Of a DNA stretch of 64,000 bases, positions 18,625 through 27,544 are shown in pieces. The notes below the pieces were generated by a model that did not search any database, was not told the DNA's origin, and was given only the letters and a program-made list of their open reading frames with translations. The DNA comes from Pseudidiomarina sp. CB1. GTDB lineage: Bacteria > Pseudomonadota > Gammaproteobacteria > Enterobacterales > Alteromonadaceae. A program made the position numbers and the translations under genes. Each line of letters opens with the position of its first letter. Positions within the stretch are counted from its first letter, which is position 1. The stretch is from NCBI RefSeq assembly GCF_024752025.1, contig NZ_JANTPU010000002.1, positions 1 to 64,000 of the forward strand. Direction: 5' to 3'.

Positions 18625-19605
18625 ATGGCCGAAAGCAATCATTGGCAGCTTATCCCGCTGGATGACTTCGAGCGTCCGTCCGCACCGGCGAGCACGTTGG
18701 TGCAAAAAGCTCTGATTCGTTTGCATAGCCTCATTGGCAGCGATGCCGATGAGGATGCCACCCCTGAAGATCAGGATTTTCCCCATTATCGTGAATTCGA
18801 TCTGGCGCCGGCAGTCGCTGCGGTAGATGACGCATGGCAAGAGCTCAATAAGACGCCTTGTGTGCGCTTTGTCGTGAGTCCGCCGTTTAGCGGAACGGGT
18901 GCTATTTTACGCGAGTGGGCGGAGCAACAAGGCTACCAGCAGTTGCAAGTTCCTAACGTCGAGCAGCTTGAAAGTGCTGACACGGATGCTTGGTGGCAAG
19001 CCCAGAAGTGTGAACGTTGGTTGCTTGATGAATTTTCGTCGTTTTGGTTGCGTACCACCTCACACATGCAGTTCATGCGTTCACTCTTGCCTCGCTTGCT
19101 GCGTGGCGAGCTGGGCGAAGGCGTGGTGGTGGTCGACAGTTGGACCTTTGCCTTTTTGCAAAGGGCATGGCCGTTGAGTCTACCGCACTGTTACTGTTTT
19201 GCCGCTGCAACTCCTGAGTTATTGCGACAAGTTTGTATTGAAGGCAGTGACAAAAGACTGCGTAAGCTGGCTGCTAAAGCTCGCGGAAATGTGGGAGTAG
19301 CGCTAGCGTTGTGGGCGCTGGAGCGTGATAGTGAACGCCAAGCTCCGCAAATTCCCCGTGAGGCTGATGATGGCACTGCGTTTATTTTGTATGCCCTATT
19401 GCTTCACCATGGACTGCGTGGCGAGCATTTGCAGTGGGTACTGCCGATGTTGGCCCCCGATCAACTCGATGTGCAATTGCTACGGCTGCAACAAAATGCA
19501 GTTATCGAGCTTGATGATGAAGGTGTATGGCGTATCACCGTTTACGCCTATATTGATGTGCGTGACTTCTTGGCCGCACGTGGTTATTGGCTCGATGGTT
19601 TTTAA
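18625..19605 (+). CDS. unrecognised protein with degenerate P-loop ATPase-like layout, upstream of MscS
   Basis: A 326-residue cytoplasmic protein I do not recognise. No signal peptide or membrane helix is seen. A strand then SPPFSGTGA (about residues 85-93) occupies the place of a Walker A, but lacks the usual GK[ST]. A hydrophobic strand with acidic end follows (GVVVVDSWTF, about 167-176), resembling Walker B or sensor strands. Then comes a helical segment (RLRKLAAKARGNVGVALALWAL) typical of the lid of AAA/STAND-type ATPases and a probable winged-helix C-terminus (LQQNAVIELDDEGVWRITVYAY). The MscS gene starts 14 bases after it, so a joint function in osmotic or membrane sensing is plausible (inference). 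Confidence 0.7.
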   Translation: MAESNHWQLIPLDDFERPSAPASTLVQKALIRLHSLIGSDADEDATPEDQDFPHYREFDLAPAVAAVDDAWQELNKTPCVRFVVSPPFSGTGAILREWAEQQGYQQLQVPNVEQLESADTDAWWQAQKCERWLLDEFSSFWLRTTSHMQFMRSLLPRLLRGELGEGVVVVDSWTFAFLQRAWPLSLPHCYCFAAATPELLRQVCIEGSDKRLRKLAAKARGNVGVALALWALERDSERQAPQIPREADDGTAFILYALLLHHGLRGEHLQWVLPMLAPDQLDVQLLRLQQNAVIELDDEGVWRITVYAYIDVRDFLAARGYWLDGF

Positions 19606-19619
19606 CAACGAGGCGAGCA

Positions 19620-20438
19620 ATGGATACTGAACAGTTTTTAGCCATTTTTAAAGAGATCAACAGTGCCGTGCTGATCGAAATTGGTGTGGTGATTGCGGCT
19701 GCGCTCCTGTTTATTTGGTGTAGTCAAAGGCTCTTGCCGATGCTCGCCAACCATCTCCATGGCAAGCAACGTCTATTTGTGCTGGCGCTAATTCCAACCG
19801 TGCGTGTGATTGTCTTTATTTTTGCCATTGTCTGGATCGTACCTTTAGTGATTGAGCCCACGGCCCGCAACATGGTAGCTATTTTAGGTGCGGCCGGTTT
19901 AGCAATTGGTTTCGCTTTAAAGGACTATGTCAGCAGTATTATCGCTGGCGTGGTTGCCGTATATGAAGTGCCTTATCGGCCAGGGGACTGGATTTCTGTC
20001 GATGGTACTTACGGTGAGGTGAAGCACATTGGTATGCGCGCAGTAGAAATTGTCACGCCTGACGACACAGTGGTGTTTATTCCGCACTTGAAGTTATGGT
20101 CAAACCTCATTCATAACGCCAATAACGGTGGCCCAAGTTTGATGTGTGTGGTGGATTTTTACTTACACCCTGAACATGATGCGAATCAGGTGAAACATCT
20201 GCTTGAGGACGTTGCCTTGACGAGTCCATACGTACAACTCGCGAAGCCGATTGTGGTCGTCGCGAATGAAGAGCCGTGGGGCACACATTATAAGCTAAAA
20301 GCTTATCCAATTGACCCACGGCAACAGTTCCAGTTTATGACCGACCTCACCGCCCGCGGCAAGTCGTGCCTACGCGAGCTGCCAGTTAACTTTGCCCAGC
20401 TGTCACCAGAGCACGCTGCTCAGGTAGGCCCATACTAA
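19620..20438 (+). CDS. small-conductance mechanosensitive channel (MscS family)
   Basis: A 272-residue inner-membrane channel opened by membrane tension. Hydrophobic helices lie at about residues 13-33, 47-70 and 81-106. The third pore helix carries the Ala/Gly-rich ARNMVAILGAAGLAIGFALKD, followed by the beta domain PYRPGDWISVDGTYGEVKHIGMRAVEIVTPDD. Start ATG 19620 has GAGGCGAG upstream and fits family N-termini. Directly follows the unrecognised 326-residue gene and is convergent with the acyltransferase gene, overlapping it by 53 bases. Confidence 0.94.
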   Translation: MDTEQFLAIFKEINSAVLIEIGVVIAAALLFIWCSQRLLPMLANHLHGKQRLFVLALIPTVRVIVFIFAIVWIVPLVIEPTARNMVAILGAAGLAIGFALKDYVSSIIAGVVAVYEVPYRPGDWISVDGTYGEVKHIGMRAVEIVTPDDTVVFIPHLKLWSNLIHNANNGGPSLMCVVDFYLHPEHDANQVKHLLEDVALTSPYVQLAKPIVVVANEEPWGTHYKLKAYPIDPRQQFQFMTDLTARGKSCLRELPVNFAQLSPEHAAQVGPY

Positions 20439-21444
20439 GTACAAAAGGTTGTGCTTGAGTTTGGCGTTTACTAAAACGAGCTTTGTCTGTCAGGCCTTGC
20501 CATTGTATTTCGATCAAAGCTTGGGCGACGGCACCGCCTAAGCCACTGCCCGGGCCAAGTAATATAATGTGATCCGGCGCGAGCTCTTTCACTGCCACCT
20601 GAATCGACTTGCTGAAGTCATAGGTTTCGGTGACTTGATGGCCTAAGGTGTACTGCTGTAACGCGCGCAGATCGGTCGCTGGTGTTAACCACTGCTGACC
20701 ACGACCATCAATTAATGGTGTTTGCGGTGTCTGAAATGCCGCAACTGGCCACGTTTCTTGCGCGGTTGCCGCTGCATCGGCCATCAACGAGGTGTGGAAA
20801 GCCGCATGCCCAGGCAAGATCATCGGAAAGCGCTCATCAGCAGTGGGTAAGGCCTTCACTGCTGCATGGCAAGCTGCTTCAGTCCCAGCCAAGACAGCAT
20901 AACCACCATAGTTAATTGAACGGAACAATTCGCCTTGGTGCTTCGCGAGCTGTGCTTCAACTAATGCAATACGCTGATGATCAGGGCGCCAGTCGGCATC
21001 GACAATCGGATAAATAAACTGTGCTCCAGCACCGCCAGCGGTTAACTGCGCCATACTCGTCACCAAACGCGTACTGGTACTGACGGACCACGCCTCGGCA
21101 CAGGCCATAGCGGTATACCAACCCATAGAGTTGCCGGCCAGTGCCACTACGTCGTATTGCTCGCGGTCGATACTTAAAAAGTCTAAATACCCCGCCGTGT
21201 AGATTAAAGCGGCGGCGTGCTCAGGTTTTTGGTGTAAGGACGTCTTAAAGAGCTTGGCTTGATCCAGTTCGGAAACGGTGGCGAGACCAAGTTGCTCCCG
21301 TTCTTGATCAATGCGGGTTAAGACCTCTTGCAAATGTTCTTTGATTTTCGGCGAAGATGCTGCAATATTCGCGGAGATAGACCCAAGTTCTGGTTTGTTG
21401 TAGGTGCCACGTCCAGGGCAAATCACTAAGGCTGTCTTTTTCAT
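20386..21444 (-). CDS. FabD-like acyltransferase with altered substrate-binding residue
   Basis: A 352-residue relative of malonyl-CoA:ACP acyltransferase. The nucleophile elbow is GNSMGWYTA (Ser106) and the catalytic His is in PGHAAFHTSLM (His217). Aligning without gaps from the elbow to E. coli FabD, the position of Arg117, which binds the malonate carboxylate, falls on Met131 (TRLVTSMAQ). This argues for a neutral acyl donor instead of malonyl-CoA (inference). The protein is also longer than FabD (about 310). Its start overlaps the stop of the fused E1 gene by 4 bases, implying translational coupling. A dedicated fabD should exist elsewhere. Confidence 0.82.
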   Translation of the reverse strand: MKKTALVICPGRGTYNKPELGSISANIAASSPKIKEHLQEVLTRIDQEREQLGLATVSELDQAKLFKTSLHQKPEHAAALIYTAGYLDFLSIDREQYDVVALAGNSMGWYTAMACAEAWSVSTSTRLVTSMAQLTAGGAGAQFIYPIVDADWRPDHQRIALVEAQLAKHQGELFRSINYGGYAVLAGTEAACHAAVKALPTADERFPMILPGHAAFHTSLMADAAATAQETWPVAAFQTPQTPLIDGRGQQWLTPATDLRALQQYTLGHQVTETYDFSKSIQVAVKELAPDHIILLGPGSGLGGAVAQALIEIQWQGLTDKARFSKRQTQAQPFVLSMGLPEQRALVTAGQS

Positions 21445-23645
21445 GCTTGCTCCCCCTGCAACATTGCTTGCGCCTTCTCAACAATACCATCAGCTGACGG
21501 GAGCACTGTGTAGGCTGCTTTGCCAAGCGGAATAAAGCTATCTTCGGCGGTAATGCGCTGAATAGTGAAACGTCCCGCATAGTCTTCATGTAATGCTGTC
21601 ATCAGTTCCTCACTTAATGAGCCGCGGCGCCGACATTCGTCGACAATCAGCACGTTCTTGCACGTGCCTAAGGCTTTCACGATCTTGTCGGTGTGCAATG
21701 GCACCAAACAGCGAATATCGAGTACCCGTACCTTGTGCCCAGCTTTGGCGAGCTTCGCTTCGGCTTGGCGGCTAAGATAATAACCATTGCCGTAAGAGAT
21801 AATTGCGAGGTCTTCGCCGTCGCCATGTAACGCAGGTTCACCAAGCTCTGGTACCGCCTGATCAGGTTCTGGATACTCACAGAGCCAGCCGCCGTCGCCT
21901 TCGTCGTGCAAATCGCGCATCATGTACAAGGCAATTGGCTCGAGCATAATCACGACCCGTTGCTCCACTGCCGCTAGGCGCACGGCTTGCCGCATCAGCA
22001 AGGCACCATCATGGCCGTTCGATGGACACAAGACGATGACGCCGGGAATATCACGGAACACCGCGAAGGAGTTATCGTTGTGGAAGTGACCACCAAACCC
22101 GCGCTGGTAAGCTAAACCAGCGATTCGAATCACCATTGGATTGGTGTACTTACCGTTGGAGAAAAACGATAGGGTCGCTGCTTCACCGCGGATTTGGTCT
22201 TCGGCGTTGTGGACGTAAGCGAGAAACTGAATTTCTGGCATGGCAATAAAGCCCTGCTGCGCCATACCAATGGCAAGGCCAAGAATACTTTGTTCATCAA
22301 GCACGGTATTGAGTACGCGATTGGGTCCGAACGCTTCCATCAAGTGTTGGGTCACATGGTAGACGCCACCTTTTCTAGCGATGTCTTCACCGCACATCAC
22401 GATGTTACCGTATTGCGCCATCAGGTCATGCAGCGACCAATTGAGTAATTTGGCTAAGTGCTGGCGCTTACCATAGTTGTGCTTGTCGAATTTAAACAAC
22501 TGCTCACGCTGTGGTGCATTGAGCGCTGCGGGTACGCTACTTTCGTCACGTTTCGGCGGCACAATCGAGGCCATCACTTGCTCGGCCCGTTCGAGCTTTG
22601 GTTGTTGTGCGGCTTGCTGGGCAATACGCGCCACCCGTTCGTGCTGCTGGCGAATAAAACGCGCTAAACTTTCGTGCGTAAAGAGATCACGACTAATGAG
22701 CGCTGCGCAGGTATGCAGCAGCGGGTCACGTTCAGCATCACGGGCAATTTCTTGTTTGCTACGATACGCCACTTCCGCATCAGCACCGGCGTGACCGAAC
22801 AAACGAATAGTGCGCACATGTAACATTGCCGGCTTACGTTTCTGGCGGACATAATCCGCAGCTTGTTTAGCAACTAAATAGGTTTCTGCCAGGTTACTGC
22901 CGTCCGCAAAGAAGTACTTTAATGCTGGGCGCTGGCTTAACTGCTGTTGGATCCAGCCCTGCGGCGTATGGGTGGAAATACCGAGCCCGTTATCTTCGCA
23001 AACCAATAGCAAAGGCATTGGGATCTGCTGATAAGCCGCCCAACTTGCCGAGTTAATTGCGCCAAGCGCTGTCGAGTGGTTCGCCGAGGCATCACCGAAA
23101 CTGCACATGGCAATGGCGTCATGAGGCCACGTACCTTGGTGTTGTAAGCGTTTCGAAAGGCCGATGGCAAAAGCCGTACCCATCGCTTTGGGAACATGCG
23201 AAGCAATGGTACTGGTTTGTGGTGGAATATGAAGGTCAAGGCTGCCAAGCACCTTGTGACGCCCACCTGAAATAGGGTCATCACTCGAGGCGGCAAAGCT
23301 GAGCAGCATGTCATACAAGGGGGTAGAGCCAGGTTTTTGCTTCGCCCGCTGCAAGAAAAAAGCCCCGCTGCGATAATGCAAAAACGCTGGGTCGGTCACA
23401 CGCAAAGCTTTTGCTACAGCAGCGTTAGCTTCGTGTCCTGAACTACCAATAGTGTAGAAACTTTGCCCGGCCGCTTGCATTAGCCGCGACTGCAAATCCA
23501 GTAACCGGCTGGCGAGTTGTGAATCGAACAACTCGACCAGTTCAGATTCGCTTAGAATGCCACCTGCAGCTTGTGCGTGTGGCAGTTCTTGTTGCTCAAT
23601 ACGCTGGATGAATTCGCCCAGCCATGGGTGCATTGCTGCAGCCAT
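21441..23645 (-). CDS. fused E1 alpha-beta subunit of a thiamine-dependent 2-oxoacid dehydrogenase
   Basis: A 734-residue fusion of the two E1 chains of branched-chain-type 2-oxoacid dehydrogenases. The alpha-like half (about 20-330) holds the TPP motif CSFGDASANHS ending in CEDNGLGIS, and the substrate segment IASHVPKAMGTAFAIG. The beta-like half (about 385-730) holds VMCGEDIARKGGVYHVTQ, MPEIQFLAYVHNAEDQIRGEA and the C-terminal LIVDECRRRGSLSEELM. E1 decarboxylates a 2-oxoacid and acylates lipoyl-E2, but no E2 or E3 gene is adjacent. ATG 23645 is chosen because GGAGG sits 5 bases upstream. It is coupled to a FabD-like gene, suggesting acyl-ACP or acyl-thioester chemistry (inference). Confidence 0.88.
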   Translation of the reverse strand: MAAAMHPWLGEFIQRIEQQELPHAQAAGGILSESELVELFDSQLASRLLDLQSRLMQAAGQSFYTIGSSGHEANAAVAKALRVTDPAFLHYRSGAFFLQRAKQKPGSTPLYDMLLSFAASSDDPISGGRHKVLGSLDLHIPPQTSTIASHVPKAMGTAFAIGLSKRLQHQGTWPHDAIAMCSFGDASANHSTALGAINSASWAAYQQIPMPLLLVCEDNGLGISTHTPQGWIQQQLSQRPALKYFFADGSNLAETYLVAKQAADYVRQKRKPAMLHVRTIRLFGHAGADAEVAYRSKQEIARDAERDPLLHTCAALISRDLFTHESLARFIRQQHERVARIAQQAAQQPKLERAEQVMASIVPPKRDESSVPAALNAPQREQLFKFDKHNYGKRQHLAKLLNWSLHDLMAQYGNIVMCGEDIARKGGVYHVTQHLMEAFGPNRVLNTVLDEQSILGLAIGMAQQGFIAMPEIQFLAYVHNAEDQIRGEAATLSFFSNGKYTNPMVIRIAGLAYQRGFGGHFHNDNSFAVFRDIPGVIVLCPSNGHDGALLMRQAVRLAAVEQRVVIMLEPIALYMMRDLHDEGDGGWLCEYPEPDQAVPELGEPALHGDGEDLAIISYGNGYYLSRQAEAKLAKAGHKVRVLDIRCLVPLHTDKIVKALGTCKNVLIVDECRRRGSLSEELMTALHEDYAGRFTIQRITAEDSFIPLGKAAYTVLPSADGIVEKAQAMLQGEQA

Positions 23646-23681
23646 ATACGCCTCCATAAGTTTGCGTTGCTAGGTGAAAAC

Positions 23682-24857
23682 TCAGCTAAAAGCTTGTAGC
23701 CCAGTAATTGCGCGACCCAGAATGAGTGCGTGCACGTCATGGGTACCTTCATAGGTATTCACGGCCTCAAGGTTCATCACATGGCGAATCACATGGTATT
23801 CGTCGGCGATGCCATTACCGCCGTGCATGTCACGGGCCACACGCGCGATGTCGAGGGCTTTACCACATGAATTCCGCTTAATCAGCGAAATTGTTTCTGG
23901 TGGTAATTGACCAGCATCCATCAAGCGTCCAGCTTGCAAACAGCTCAATAAACCAATGCTGATCTCCGTTTGCATGTCGGCAAGTTTCTTTTGGATAAGC
24001 TGCGTATGGGCCAACGGGCGATCAAACTGTTTCCGGTCGAGCGTGTATTGGCGTGCGGCGTGCCAACAGAACTCAGCCGCACCAAGAGCGCCCCAAGCAA
24101 TGCCGTAGCGGGCTTTGTTCAAGCAACCAAACGGACCTTTTAAGCCACTAACATTCGGTAGCAAGGCAGATTCTGGAACTTCAACGTTGTCCATTACAAT
24201 CTCACCGGTGATTGACGCACGCAGTGAGAATTTGCCATCAATTTTCGGCGCTGAAAGACCTTTCATGCCTTTCTCGAGAATAAATCCGCGAATGTCACCG
24301 TCCAATTTTGCCCAAACGATAAACACATCAGCAATCGGCGAATTGGTAATCCACATCTTGCTGCCCTTCAGCACATAGCCGCCGTCGACCTTTTTCGCCG
24401 TAGTGCGCATACCCGCCGGATCTGAACCTGCATCCGGCTCAGTTAGGCCAAAGCAGCCAACCCATTCGCCACTGGCGAGTTTCGGCAGATATTTCTGGCG
24501 CTGTTCTTCAGTGCCGTATTCGTGAATCGGATGCATGACTAACGACGACTGCACGCTCATAGCGCTACGATAGCCACTATCAACACGCTCAACTTCGCGT
24601 GCCACCAAGCCATAACAGACATAATTTACTGCTGAACAACCGTACTTTTCGGGTAGCGTCGCCCCAAGCAAACCCAGTTCGCCTAACTCATTCATGATCT
24701 CGCGGTCAAACCGTTCTTCGCGATTCGCGGTAAGCACCCGCGGCATTAGCTTTTCTTGACAATACTGGTGTGCAGTATCGCGGATCATGCGTTCTTCTTC
24801 GGTCAGCATGTTGCTGAATTGGAACGGGTCTTGCCAATCAAAAGGGAAACGTGCCAT
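23682..24857 (-). CDS. gcdH: glutaryl-CoA dehydrogenase
   Basis: An FAD acyl-CoA dehydrogenase that oxidises and decarboxylates glutaryl-CoA to crotonyl-CoA in lysine and tryptophan breakdown, passing electrons to ETF. The 391-residue protein carries [71 protein letters not shown] and the catalytic Glu in [20 protein letters not shown], which distinguishes it from other acyl-CoA dehydrogenases. ATG 24857 has AGAGG upstream; the in-frame extension to 24995 is translated from an intergenic repeat and rejected. It lies 36 bases upstream of the E1 gene and is divergent from a LysR regulator likely to control it. Confidence 0.95.
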   Translation of the reverse strand: MARFPFDWQDPFQFSNMLTEEERMIRDTAHQYCQEKLMPRVLTANREERFDREIMNELGELGLLGATLPEKYGCSAVNYVCYGLVAREVERVDSGYRSAMSVQSSLVMHPIHEYGTEEQRQKYLPKLASGEWVGCFGLTEPDAGSDPAGMRTTAKKVDGGYVLKGSKMWITNSPIADVFIVWAKLDGDIRGFILEKGMKGLSAPKIDGKFSLRASITGEIVMDNVEVPESALLPNVSGLKGPFGCLNKARYGIAWGALGAAEFCWHAARQYTLDRKQFDRPLAHTQLIQKKLADMQTEISIGLLSCLQAGRLMDAGQLPPETISLIKRNSCGKALDIARVARDMHGGNGIADEYHVIRHVMNLEAVNTYEGTHDVHALILGRAITGLQAFS

Positions 24858-24868
24858 ATAAACCTCTA

Positions 24869-24998
24869 ATTCGTGATTCGTTATTCGTACGCTTCGCTGT
24901 TCGTCCGTGCTTCGCACTGTTCGGAGAGCCTCGAATAGCGAACGCAGTGAGCGTACCAACAGTGAGGCGCAGCCGAACGGACGAACAACGAACAACGC
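24869..24998. repeat. intergenic inverted-repeat element rich in TTCGT/ACGAA
   Basis: About 130 bases between gcdH and the LysR gene form an imperfect inverted repeat. Perfect 10-bp arms GTTCGTCCGT (24899-24908) and ACGGACGAAC (24977-24986) are flanked by an outer near-repeat, ATTCGTTATTCGT (24876-24888) against ACGAACAACGAAC (24981-24993, 11 of 13). Short internal hairpins such as GTGCTTCGCAC (24907-24917) and ACGCAGTGAGCGT occur. The structure resembles dispersed palindromic intergenic elements (REP/MITE-like), but no second copy is seen in this window. Confidence 0.6.
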
Positions 24999-25076
24999 AT
25001 TTGTTTTTTTCCACTTTACGATGAAATAGCGTAGAGTTAAATAATATAAATACGAGAGTAGGTATAGCTTTTAACT

Positions 25077-25925
25077 ATGGATTTACGTCAGCTTCAATAT
25101 TTCGTTGCTGTTTATGAGCAAGGCAGTATTAGCGCTGCCGCCCGCGCTTGTCATGTCGCTCAGCCAAGTCTGTCGAAAGCGCTACAACAGCTTGAAGATG
25201 AACTGCAGGTTCAGCTTTTCCAGCGACAATCCAGAGGGGTTACCCCAACGGAGGATGGTGAGCGACTTTACGGGCATGCCGGACGGATGTTGAGTCAAAT
25301 GCAATCGTTGCGCGCATCGTTTCGGCATAGTGTGACGCGGGTGCAATTTCGGCTGGGCTTGATTCGAGCGCTAGGGGTGGAGCGCATGAGCCAGTTGTTA
25401 CGTGACTTCACCGCCGGTGTCGATGGTCTTGAACTCCATTTGGTAGAGCCAGAAGATGATGCTGATGCGCGGATCATTACGCCGCGGATGCTCAAAGCTG
25501 GGGAGCAGTTCTTACCTATTTGGCATGACCGCTTTGTCTTAGCATTGCCAGCGGGTCATCCACTGGCGCTGCAAGATCATGTAACGCTGGCACAGATGCA
25601 GGCTTTGGCGTTAATTAAACGTACCCCGTGCGAGGCCTGGTCGGTGTTTTATCCTGAGCTTATTCGGCAAGGCATTCAACCGGATATTCGCGCGGATATT
25701 CATACGATTGAATATGCTTTGGGGTTAGTCTCTGCAGGCGTTGGATGCGCGTTAGTGCCAGATCTGGAATCTTTACGTGAACGACAAGATGTGACGCTAA
25801 GACCCATCAGCGATTTAAGCTTAGAGCGGACAATTGGGATGGCGTACCCACGAAGCCAAGCAGAGAGTAGCCCGCTGCAGTGGTTACAGCAAGTTTGTCG
25901 GCAAACGGCGACGCAGGCGCGTTAG
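25077..25925 (+). CDS. LysR-family transcriptional regulator
   Basis: A 282-residue LysR-type regulator with N-terminal winged helix-turn-helix (MDLRQLQYFVAVYEQGSISAAARACHVAQPSLSKALQQLE) described here in pieces: residues 1-60 bind DNA, and about 90-280 form the inducer-binding domain. Divergent from gcdH across roughly 220 bases, the usual arrangement for an autoregulated activator of the neighbouring catabolic gene. The inducer may be glutarate or a related metabolite (inference from GcdH regulators in other proteobacteria). Its stop overlaps the convergent ferredoxin by 4 bases. Confidence 0.92.
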   Translation: MDLRQLQYFVAVYEQGSISAAARACHVAQPSLSKALQQLEDELQVQLFQRQSRGVTPTEDGERLYGHAGRMLSQMQSLRASFRHSVTRVQFRLGLIRALGVERMSQLLRDFTAGVDGLELHLVEPEDDADARIITPRMLKAGEQFLPIWHDRFVLALPAGHPLALQDHVTLAQMQALALIKRTPCEAWSVFYPELIRQGIQPDIRADIHTIEYALGLVSAGVGCALVPDLESLRERQDVTLRPISDLSLERTIGMAYPRSQAESSPLQWLQQVCRQTATQAR

Positions 25926-26116
25926 CTACTTACCAGCGTCATGCAGTCGACAGGGCACACGGGAATGCACGCAGGCTCGTCATAGAAACCTTCACATTCG
26001 GTGCACTTGTCGACGTTCACGACGTAGTGTGCGGAACCCATTTCGATCGCATCGTTTGGGCACTCCGGTACACACATATCACAATTGATACAGTCACTAT
26101 CAATGACAACAGGCAT
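25922..26116 (-). CDS. yfhL: YfhL-type 2[4Fe-4S] ferredoxin
   Basis: A 64-residue ferredoxin with two cluster motifs: CINCDMCVPECPNDAI (residues 9-24) and CTECEGFYDEPACIPVCP (from residue 38), where the insertion between the second and third Cys is the YfhL/Alvin-type signature. It carries low-potential electrons in the cytoplasm. The gene sits 1 base after trhP, whose U32 enzyme needs an Fe-S cluster, so YfhL is a plausible electron donor for tRNA 5-hydroxyuridine formation (inference supported by gene order). SD-like GGAGG precedes it. Confidence 0.93.
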   Translation of the reverse strand: MPVVIDSDCINCDMCVPECPNDAIEMGSAHYVVNVDKCTECEGFYDEPACIPVCPVDCMTLVSS

Positions 26117-26117
26117 G

Positions 26118-27440
26118 TTACACCTCCTTTACCGCAATGGGCTGGGGCGGATGGGGTAATTCTTTGAGCAGCATCGCGAAACCGTGATCCCGTTGTTCGA
26201 GTGGGCATGGCAGGCGTAATTCCACCTGATGACCGGAGCCGGGCGCGCGGGCGACTTCTTCGCCATCTTTATTGAACAATATTCCAGCAGTGAAACGTAT
26301 GTTGCCCGAGGGTTTCATCAATATCAGTTGGTCGCCAGTAGCAAAAGCGTTTTTGGCGTCGATCCACGCATTAGCGCCATCATTCGAGAGCACTGCGCCA
26401 ACCAACAACTGTTCACCATGACTATGACTGGTTTGATAGTTTTGCAATTCACTCGGCACATGACGGCGCAAGAAGCCCTCAGTAAAGCCGCGGTTAGCCA
26501 TGCCCTCTAAGTCGCCGAGGAGTTGTGGGTTAAACGGACGGCCGGAAACGGCGTCATCAATGGCTTGGCGATACACTTGGGCGGTGCGCGCAACATAGTA
26601 ATCAGATTTCGTACGGCCTTCGATTTTCAATGAGTGAATGCCCATTTGCGCCAAGGCTTCAACGTGTTGCACTCCGCGCAAGTCTTTGGAATTCATGATG
26701 TACGTGCCATGAATGTCTTCATCCATGAGCATTAATTCACCGGGCCGTTGCGGTTCCTCGAGCAAGACCGGACGGTCAATCGGACGAAATTGGCCGACTT
26801 CGTCTGCTTCGGCGTCGTGAACTTGATAAGGCCAGCGACAGGCATTAGTGCAAGCACCTTGATTCGGGTCGCGCTTGTTAATGTAACCGGACAGCAGACA
26901 GCGACCCGAGTAGGCCATGCATAATGCGCCATGGACGAATACTTCCAGTTCCATGTCAGGGCATTTTTCGCGAATTTCGGCGATTTCCTTCACTTCTAAT
27001 TCACGCGACAGGATCACGCGGGTGATGCCTTGTTGCTGCCAGAATTTTACCGCTGCCCAATTGATAGTGTTGGCTTGTACGGACAAGTGCAGAGGTTGGT
27101 CCGGAAAGTTTTCGCGTAACAACATGACAATACCGGGGTCCGAGACAATCAGCGCATCGGGCTGCAGCGCGACCACTGGGCCGATGTCATCGATAAAGCT
27201 TTTGAGTTTGGCGTTGTGCGGTGCAATGTTGGCCACGACGTAGAACTTTTTGCCTTGCGCGTGGGCTTCTTCGATACCGATTTTTAGGTTGGCTAAGTCG
27301 AAGCTGTTATTGCGTACGCGCAGGCTATAACGCGGTTGGCCAGCGTAAACGGCATCAGCGCCGTAGGCGAAAGCCATACGCATAGCGTCAAGGCTTCCTG
27401 CCGGTGAAAGAAGTTCAGGGGCATTGATAAGATGTGTCAT
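26118..27440 (-). CDS. trhP: tRNA uridine 5-hydroxylation enzyme TrhP (YegQ), peptidase U32 family
   Basis: A 440-residue U32-family protein close to E. coli YegQ/TrhP (453), needed for prephenate-dependent ho5U34 in tRNAs. N-terminal ELLSPAGSLDAMRMAFAYGADAVYAG is followed by the barrel. The Fe-S-binding cysteines lie in GALCMAYSGRCLLSGY and QGACTNACRWPY, and the C-terminal domain is beta-rich. ATG 27440 (MTHLINAPELL) is chosen; upstream extension is non-homologous. Followed immediately by the YfhL ferredoxin gene. Despite the family name there is no evidence for protease activity. Confidence 0.93.
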   Translation of the reverse strand: MTHLINAPELLSPAGSLDAMRMAFAYGADAVYAGQPRYSLRVRNNSFDLANLKIGIEEAHAQGKKFYVVANIAPHNAKLKSFIDDIGPVVALQPDALIVSDPGIVMLLRENFPDQPLHLSVQANTINWAAVKFWQQQGITRVILSRELEVKEIAEIREKCPDMELEVFVHGALCMAYSGRCLLSGYINKRDPNQGACTNACRWPYQVHDAEADEVGQFRPIDRPVLLEEPQRPGELMLMDEDIHGTYIMNSKDLRGVQHVEALAQMGIHSLKIEGRTKSDYYVARTAQVYRQAIDDAVSGRPFNPQLLGDLEGMANRGFTEGFLRRHVPSELQNYQTSHSHGEQLLVGAVLSNDGANAWIDAKNAFATGDQLILMKPSGNIRFTAGILFNKDGEEVARAPGSGHQVELRLPCPLEQRDHGFAMLLKELPHPPQPIAVKEV

Positions 27441-27502
27441 ACAGCAAAATTGATCCAGCGCAAGAATACGCATTCAGTTTAACGAAAGGCATAGAAAAAA
27501 CG

Positions 27503-27516
27503 CTGATCAGGATCAA
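27503..27516. promoter_or_regulatory. FNR-type box upstream of moaA
   Basis: CTGATCAGGATCAA matches TTGAT-N4-ATCAA at 9 of 10 positions. It lies 230 bases before the moaA ATG and 63 before the trhP start, so it could also act leftward. Position upstream of a NarL site and the Moco riboswitch suggests anaerobic activation of the moa-mod operon. Confidence 0.6.
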
Positions 27517-27544
27517 TAAACCACGCCTAAACCCAGGTGCTAAC

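Noticed and set aside
24858-24995. N-terminal extension of glutaryl-CoA dehydrogenase
   Set aside because: Translated from the palindromic intergenic element, not homologous to GcdH, and a good ribosome site supports ATG 24857.
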